The position numbers and the translations under genes are program-made. From the NCBI RefSeq assembly GCF_002775205.1, contig NC_036443.1, positions 31,340,217 through 31,404,216 on the forward strand: DNA of 64,000 nt. Direction: 5' to 3'. The DNA comes from Xiphophorus maculatus. Lineage: Eukaryota > Chordata > Actinopteri > Cyprinodontiformes > Poeciliidae. Positions 57,110 through 64,000 of this stretch are shown piece after piece; positions within the stretch are counted from its first letter, which is position 1; every line of letters starts with the position of its first letter. The notes below the pieces were generated by a model, which was not told where the DNA came from, searched no databases, and was given only the letters and a program-made list of their open reading frames with translations.

Positions 57110-58060
57110 AGATTTGAACGTAAAAGTTGGTGCAAACACATAAAATATGAAGTGGAGGAAGAATATTTAATATTTCAACTGCCAGACAGAATTTGAGCAA
57201 ATAATTAACTTTAAACATTTAAAATAACACATGCACTATTTTCCCCCTGTCCGGGACACTAGACCTCTAATCCTGTTCTTTGTAACCGTCTTTATGTGTG
57301 TCTGAAGGTTCAGGTCAGAGTTCATCACCACATATATTTCACCAACAAGTTAAAACTTTTAGAAATATTGAGGATAACTCGCTGATGTTCCTGGAATGTG
57401 AAAACGATCCGTTCTCTTTCCATTCAGATGTTTCAGCCGAACAGATTCAGATGTTTCGACATTTTGAGCTGATTCTGTGACCTGGCAGTCCGCCTGCTGC
57501 CAGCTGCATGTCTTCCTGTTTCCTGTCTATCTGAAGCCACCAGATGTTGGTTTAACACAAACCAACAGGCTCAACATTTCAGACCTGCTCAGTCAGGAGG
57601 CAAGAAGAACTTCTCCACTCAGAAACTTATAAAAAACACGCTGAAGACGCCCACCTCCAAAGAAACCCAGTTTATAACGTCTGCCCCAGTACATCTTACT
57701 GGTCCCGACCCAGTAAACGGCTCTGATTCTCTTACCTGCTCAGGTGAGACGCGGGACGGTGAAATGTGTCAACAGCAGAAACTCTGAGTTTCATCTGATG
57801 GGTGGAGGCTCCGACCTGACAAGGTGGAGGCTCCGCCCACTGCGGACTGCGTCAGGTTAGCCACGCCCCCAACCCTCTCTCCGCGGTGATGCATTCAATG
57901 CTACAAAAAACAACAACTTTCCAGTGACTTACTGAGGTCATTTGGTGACATGAGCAGCAGATTTGAATGTAAAAGTTGGTGCAAACAACAAGAACAAAAC
58001 CTGGCAACAAGCGGAGGAAGAAGATGTAATATTTCCACTGCCAGATTGGATTTTAGCACA
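57110..58060 (+). repeat. Local direct duplication, about 100 bp, copies 850 bp apart
   Basis: At 57110-57210 and 57958-58060 the same order of words appears: GATTTGAA(C/T)GTAAAAGTTG, GTGCAAACA, then AAGCGGAGGAAGAA or AAGTGGAGGAAGAA, AATATTT, and ACTGCCAGA. The copies are diverged by small indels. The span given covers both copies and the unique sequence between. Confidence 0.7.
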
Positions 58061-58208
58061 TTTATAGTTTTAATAAGATTTACAGAAATGAGTAAAAATT
58101 CAAGTCAAGTATCTCAGTTGGATCTTTTTAAATTTATGGACATTTATGAGTTCAACTACTTCAAAAATAAATATATCTTCAAAATTAACCATATATATAT
58201 AACTAGAG

Positions 58209-58475
58209 AAATACCAGGGCCTCAGGGAGGAACTGGAGAGGGCCTGGAAGGTGAAGACCACAGTGGTGCCTGTGGTCATCGGGGCCCTCGGGGCAGTCAC
58301 CCCAAAACTGGACCAATGGCTACAACAGATCCCAGGAACAACATCAGACATCTCAGTCCAGAAATGTGCAGTCCTTGGCACAGCCAAGATACTGCGCAGA
58401 ACCCTCAAGCTCCCAGGCCTCTGGTAGAGGACCCGAGCTCAGAGGATAAGAACCACCCGCCGTGGGTGAGAAGGG

Positions 58476-58565
<90 letters not shown>
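58209..58565 (+). mobile_element. 3' end of a non-LTR retrotransposon anchored in a TA microsatellite
   Basis: The frame from 58209 reads KYQGLREELERAWKVK, then VVPVVIGALGAVTPKLDQWL, QQIPGTTSDISVQKCAVLGT and AKILRRTLKLPGLW before a stop at 58425. These are the final residues of a reverse-transcriptase polyprotein common in fish. I believe it belongs to a Rex6/R4-like clade, but the clade is uncertain. About 55 bases of 3' UTR follow, then about 80 bases of pure TA. A short TATATATATA also precedes the fragment at 58191-58201, as expected for 5'-truncated insertion into a TA array. The element is incomplete and dead. Confidence 0.75.
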
Positions 58566-59099
58566 CTTTAATGCTATCGAATTGTTTTTATTTAAAGGAT
58601 GATGTAAATCTATGTCAAAAATAAAAAAACATAATTAAACAAAGACCTGGAAAATAAATAAGGAATATAAATAGAAGAAATATTTAAAATTAAATGTTTC
58701 TGCACTAAATTAAATATAAAATAAATTAGACAAATACAGCATGTAAAAGAAATTATAAAAATTCTATATACAGAAAATAAATGAGAAATATAAAAAATAA
58801 AACATAAATCAAGGAAATATTTAAAATTAAATGTGTCTGCATTAAAATAAAAAATATGATAAATTAAAAAATGCATGTAAAAATAGTTTATTAAGTAAAA
58901 TATTTGCATAATTTATGGCATCAGAACAATGTGTAGGTTCGGTTGCTTGAGTTTTTACTCCCCTCTACTGGACGGAACTGAACACTGCATGTCCTTATAT
59001 GGTCACCGAGTGACATCCAGAGGGCCCCGCCTTCTCCCGCTGGCTGTGGCCGGGGAAGGCTTGAGGGAATCAGGATGCAGTCAGCTCAAAGTGTCGGTC

Positions 59100-59220
59100 C
59101 GACGGCAAAACTCGGACTGAACGGTCCACCTCGGAGATCATGATAGGAACCTCGGGCTTCAGGTGAACCGGGCCGACATGGACTGAGCGGAGCGGGGAGC
59201 GAGTCCCGGTCCAGTCCAGG
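59100..59220 (+). other. snx21: Probable 5' untranslated exon of snx21
   Basis: A GC-rich segment ends at CCAGTCCAGG followed by GTGAGTGTCC, a strong splice donor at 59221. It lies about 2.8 kb upstream of the coding start and matches the usual layout of a non-coding first exon. The left limit is not defined by sequence. It contains a two-codon upstream frame (ATG GAC TGA near 59178). Confidence 0.5.
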
Positions 59221-62002
59221 GTGAGTGTCCGGAGGTCGGAGGCTTTGGAGCAACTTTGAGAGGAGGAGCAGCGGAAACTTGTTAGCTCCCTGCTAACTCC
59301 GCGCAGCAGCCGTTAAACTGGTCCGAAACCAGTCCGAAACATCCTGGAGGTTAGCTGCAAAAGAACTGAGACCGAGAGAAGGAGAACCGGTTCTGGTCCG
59401 GGAGGTTTGGGTCAGTTAGCGGACCTTAACACAAAGTTCTGGTTAGTGATCAGTAAATGCTCCTGTAACACTTTAGATATGTTTACGTTAAGTTATTGGT
59501 GATCGATAACTACCTGTTAGTCATCACAACGATGCCTTCACGGACATCTGGTGCTTTTAACTTTTCATTTCTGGACAGTTTTAGCTGAAATATAATTTCC
59601 TTATTGCAACACTACAAACTTTCACACGTTTTAATGTCAAATATTTAACAATAAAACCAACAAATCTTGACGTAGTTTGTTTTTATTGCAACCTAATTAG
59701 CGTAGAAAACACGGTACAAGATGCAAATACAGATTAAACGCTCAATTTATTCTTATTTATTTGTTTTATTGACTTTTTATTCAAACAGGTGAGTTATTTT
59801 TTTTTTATTTACAGTAACGACCTGGTGGGGAAGGAAGGACAATAATTTGGGTTATGTATTTTAAAAAAAAAGTGGGTTAATTTTTCAGTGTCATAGTTTC
59901 ATCATGTTGAATTCATTTGTAAGTAAAATATAAACACAAAGTTTTAAACTGGTGTTTAATTAGCAAGCTGAATATTTAGTTTAAGGTTATTACTAAATAT
60001 TGGGTTTTCAAGCTAACTACTTAGCTCCAAGATAAATATTTATCTAACTTAAATATAGTGTGAAACTGTGACATTTATGAATGAATGAAACAAATGGAGA
60101 AAATCTTTTTTTTCTTTTATGACAGACTAAATAACACAGATTATTATTGTTAGTTTTTTACTGTGTAACTTTACAAATGGCGACTTTCAAACTTATCTAA
60201 TGTTTTATTAATAATCTCTCTATTATTGATATGTTACGTTTCAATATTTTAAGCTATTGGTTTAAATAGCTTAGAAGCAGGAGCAGAAAGTTTGGAGACA
60301 TTTTTCTGTCATCAGGTGAGAACAGCATTGAAAGCTAACAGGAAGGCCGGCGATTCTTCATCTTATCAGGATCTCCTTCCTTCTAAACTCTTCTTTTCTT
60401 GTCAATTTCTTTCATGCATCATTTGTTTATAAATTCAATTTAAAAGATTTCTAACTAATATTTAGTTAGCAAGCTAAATGGTTAGCTCCAAACTAAGTAT
60501 TTAATTAGCGAGCTGAAGGTCCCACCAGTGAACCCCTCAGTTTGGACTTTGATGCATAAACGTGGATAATCTTTTAATTCCTGTTATATTCTGCAGATCT
60601 GCAGGAGTTTTATTCCTTTGAAACTATTTACCGTTCAGAATCAGAACCAGCAGATAAGAGCTAAAGGAAAACTGTTAAAGTGAACACCAGACTGAAGATG
60701 GAAACATTCAGCCTGACTGGCCTGTGCTTGTGTTGAGTTGGTGGTCAGCAGCTCCTGTTTTATCAGCTGCTTCAGTCCTGATACGCGCTGCAGCCGTTGG
60801 GGAGGAAATGATCTGGAGGAAGTCTGCAGGCCGCCGCCTCCTGCAGGCTGACTTCGCAGATCTCTGCATTATTAATCAGTGACATGATTTCCATGCGGAG
60901 GAGCTGCCGGTCCTGTAACCGGAGCCAGGCCGGCCGGCAGCCATCGCTGCTGTGGCTCAGAGTTTCTGCAGAGCTGCAATGGAAACAAACCGTTTCTCTG
61001 TGACCTTCAACCTGGAAATAAATGATCTGAACTCAGTTCAACCTCAGATAAACTGAATGAGGAACATTCTTTTACCAAAACCTCTGTAAAAACTCAGGAT
61101 GTGTTCAGGAACAGCAGCAGTCACAATGAGAGCTGCTGTTCTTCTGCTTTCCTGTGGAGGGCGCTCTCAGGTTAACTAGTTACTAGATAGCCTGGCTAAC
61201 TATTTAGCTGCCTAACTACCTATTTAGTCAGCAAGCTGAATATTTAGTTAGCAGTAGTTAGCTAAATAGTTACAAGCCAAATAATTTACTTGCTAACTGA
61301 ATATTTAGTTTGACGTTGTTTCCATCCAATTGTCATGCAAGTCTTAAGCTAGCTTTTAAAATGTTGCAAAAAAAGGAAAAATAAGAAAATGTGAATTTTG
61401 TCCATCTAGTGGTTTGAGGCGACTCAACCAGGCTAGCAAAGCGTCGTTTAGTCAGATGTTGACACTGCGTACGGATGTAACAAACAGGAAGTAAAGGCTG
61501 CTAACTAGCAGGAACCAGAGAGGCTTGTGCCTCTGGTAAGGCACAGACCCACCTTTGGGTGGGAACGTTCTCTGTTCCAGACCTAAAAACTACGTCAGTG
61601 AAACTTGATGGAGCTGTTTTGAATTCCAGCAGCAGATTTTAAGGTTAAAAAAATGCATAAAATAAAACTATATCAACAATTTATTGCTTTTGCAATATCA
61701 TTGCCCTGCCTGCAGTGTTAGCTTAGCTTAGCCTTATTATGTAGTTACTTAATAAGACTAATCATGTGAGGAATATACTTGGTATCACAGTTTTCTACAT
61801 TTCTCTATTTCAAAGAATTTGGAGAAATGTTATCATATAAAGATGGAATTCAAACAGAGATATAAAGATTTCAAATGTAAAAAGTTTGTCTAAATGTTTA
61901 GGAGATTCTGGGACCTAAATGTCCATCAGTGACATTTTGGGTCAAAGGTCAGATCTAAGGTGTTGATGCAAACTGACGGGTAAAACCTCTGGTTCCTGCC
62001 AG
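59221..62002 (+). other. First intron of snx21 with AGCTAA/AATATTTAG motif patches
   Basis: This AT-rich intron shows three patches (59955-60060, 60455-60515, 61180-61330) dense in TTAGCTA, AAGCTGAATATTTAG and TAGTTAGC words. The same vocabulary appears at 23030-23220 and 8330-8400. No alternative exon was recognised. Confidence 0.5.
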
Positions 62003-62010
62003 GCGGTGTC

Positions 62011-64000
62011 ATGGCGGCACGGTTTCTGGACCGCCTGAAGCGCTCTCTGTTCAAGACTGGCCCGGGCGCCGACCCGGACCAGGAGGGCGGCGACCTGGAG
62101 GGCGAGAGGCGGGGCTTCAGCGAGGAGCGGTGGGAGGCGGAGCTGGAGGAGGAGGAGTGCGTGACGGATCGTCTCCGGGGAACGCTGTGCTTCGACGACG
62201 GAGAGCTCGGCGGCGAGGACGATGGCGAGGTGATAGACAGCGACTCGGACTTCCTGGGCGAGTCGCTAGAGGACGGACTGAGCAGCACAGGTCGCCGAAA
62301 CGTCGGACCGTCCTGGTTGGACTAGGCGGCGGTCCGAGCGTCTCATTTCCTGTCTGTTGTTTCTCACAGACGCCAGTCCTGTGGGTGTGTCCCCCGTTGG
62401 CCCCACCCCTTCCGCCCTGCTGACCCGACAGATCCAGGACGGTTGGCGGACCCTCCGCGGACTCGGCGGGTCGAGTCCCGGCCACGGCGTGAGGCGGCCG
62501 GCGGACGGGCTGCTGTTCGAGGTGACGGACGCCAGCGTGGTTCAGGACGGCGCCGCCAAGTATGTGGTGAGTTCTTCCTCTGAGCGCCGACTCGGTGACC
62601 CAATGACCCGAAGACTCGATGACCCGACCCGATAACCCGATGACTCGATGACCCGTTGACTCGATGACCCGATGACTCGATGCTTCACACGACGTATCGT
62701 CAACCGACCCGACTGAACCGGTTCTGTCCCGCAGCTCTACGCCATCCATGTCATCCAGTCCGGAGGCAGCGACAAGATGCCCGCTGTCATCACCCGCCGC
62801 TACTCCGACTTCCAGCAGCTCCATGCCACTCTGAGGCGTAACTACGGCAACCAGATGGAGCGCGTCTCGTTCCCCCGTAAGGCGCCGCGTCGTCCTGCTA
62901 CAGGAAGCGGTTTGGGTTTGAGCTCTGACGTCTCTTAACGTTGGCAGGAAAGAAGCTGCGCAGGAACTTCACGGCGGAAACCATCGCTAAGCGAAGCCGG
63001 GCGTTCGAGCAGTACCTCTCTCACCTGTGTTCGCTGCCCGACCTGCGGGGGGCGCCGAGCGTGTGGCAGTTCTTCTATCTGAGCGACCTGCAGGCCGGCC
63101 AGCTGCTCATCAGGTGAGAACGCTGCTTCAGACAAGAAGCTCCCATGATGCACCACTGCTTTTTAACAACAGACTTTATCTGAGGAATTTATAAAAAGAA
63201 TAAAAACACAGTGAGAATACTGCAGGCTGTTTAATTTGACAAATTAAATAAAAATATTGTCAGTAAGATGTTGCCATCTTTATCCTGCAATGCATCTTGG
63301 GTAGATGATGCATGCTAGGTGCTACGGAGCTAGCACCATCCAACCAGAACAGGAATTTCTACGTATCAAGTATCGTTCAGGTGTTAGCTCCTGCTAATGG
63401 TGTTAGCTAGATTGGGGTCTGTAAATAAAACCAATATTTTATTTATAGAATATTAATAAACTGGGTAAATAAAACCTGACGACCTCCGTAGATGGAAATA
63501 TGACAAAGATAAACAGTTTTGTAAAAAATGTGATTTCTTGAACAGTTTCAGGTTCGTAGGGAAATCCAGCATATTGATGCTAACATGTTAGCGGTGGACT
63601 CCTTAAAGCTAACAGCAGCTGAGAACAACTCATGATGAACCTGCAGGAAAATTCAAGCAATAAAATTAATCCGGCGAAACTAAATCAGGATCTGGATACT
63701 GGTTCTCCAGGTTTTTCCAGACTTTTCCAGGTTTTCCAGGTCAACTGTATGCTTTTCTTCTTGTTCAGAGCCGAACGTTTCCAGGACGCTTTGGGTCCGC
63801 TACTCAACGCCAAGAGACTCCAACACAAGCTGGGCTGGGCCAGTTACCATGACGATGAGACACAGGCCCTGCCCCCAGCCTCCTCCCATTGGTTCTTCAC
63901 CCTGGTGGCGCTGGCTTGTTGTTTCCAGGAGGTGGAGCAGCTGGAGGAGGCTCTGGAGCACTGCGACCAAGCCCTCCGCCTGCTCCTGCGCCCTGAGGTG
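62011..64000 (+). CDS. snx21: Sorting nexin 21, 3' end beyond window
   Basis: Five coding exons are visible: 62011-62290, 62370-62566, 62735-62876, 62948-63113 and 63769 to the window end, all in phase, giving 339 residues so far. The start ATG follows an acceptor (CTGCCAG) eight bases upstream. The acidic N-terminus (DRLRGTLCFDDGELGGEDDG) matches the SNX20/21 type. The PX domain spans about residues 145-260 with LLFEVTDASVV, the phosphoinositide-binding RRYSDF (180-185), FPRKKLRRNF (205-214) and AETIAKRSRAFEQYL. A TPR-like PXB region (FQDALGPLLNAKRLQHKLGW) follows. The protein acts on early endosomal membranes. The exon 2 donor (ACAG|GTCGCC) is weak and its intron is only 79 nt. The missing C-terminus is outside the window. 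Confidence 0.95.

Larger units (their letters stand above)
51494..59000. other. Intergenic interval between the DNase gene and snx21
   Basis: No gene is supported here. The interval contains a family A copy (53010-53270), a TTGA tetranucleotide array (53722-53776), the 21-bp heptad-coding minisatellite (55314-55984), a degenerate LINE (56095-56745) with a family D insertion, a local duplication (57110-57210 with 57958-58060) and a non-LTR retrotransposon 3' end (58209-58565). Two frames at 53860-54180, one per strand, have no recognisable domain. Confidence 0.5.

Noticed and set aside
57950-58624. 224-codon plus-strand frame across the retrotransposon fragment
   Set aside because: It is in the wrong frame for the reverse-transcriptase tail and runs into the TA array; the meaningful frame is the one ending in LKLPGLW.
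62117-62824. 235-codon minus-strand frame over snx21 exons
   Set aside because: It is antisense to well-supported PX-domain exons in GC-rich sequence.

Overview
This window is vertebrate nuclear DNA, almost certainly from a teleost fish. It holds four spliced genes with GT-AG introns, long simple-sequence microsatellites and several typical fish transposon families. No bacterial operon, CRISPR array, tRNA or rRNA gene was recognised. The very frequent CAGAACC / GGTTCTG words would fit a cyprinodontiform-type genome (killifish, livebearers), but that placement is only an impression.

Layout. Bases 1-31500 contain no gene I can support. They hold a LINE 3' tail at the left edge, several minisatellites, a long CA array, two complete-looking hAT-type elements with exact 8-bp target duplications (10735-11775 and 20328-21603), a 60-bp-arm inverted repeat (12383-12540), and copies of three or four other dispersed repeat families. 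From 31519 to 51493 three genes lie on the minus strand: mrgbp (NuA4/TIP60 subunit, 33553-31519), hm13 (signal peptide peptidase, 42553-36045, with two alternative last exons) and a DNase I family gene resembling dnase1l1 (51493-44233). Bases 51494-58900 are gene-poor and contain a 31-unit 21-bp minisatellite, a degenerate LINE and the 3' end of a second non-LTR retrotransposon. From about 59100 to the right edge, snx21 (sorting nexin 21) runs on the plus strand and is cut by the window end.

The four genes do not form a pathway. They are an ordinary chromosomal neighbourhood: chromatin acetylation, ER intramembrane proteolysis, a secreted or membrane-attached nuclease, and endosomal sorting. 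The points most worth checking are: the DNase gene, which lacks the exon carrying the family's REPF-type catalytic strand and has changes at other active-site positions; its apparent GC-AG first intron; the two hm13 C-termini (a KKXX-type tail versus an SPP-beta-like tail); a candidate 36-nt in-frame cassette exon in hm13 intron 1; and an open heptad-coding minisatellite at 55.3-56.0 kb. Exon boundaries were set by hand from splice signals, phase continuity and remembered family sequences. No alignment or transcript data were available.
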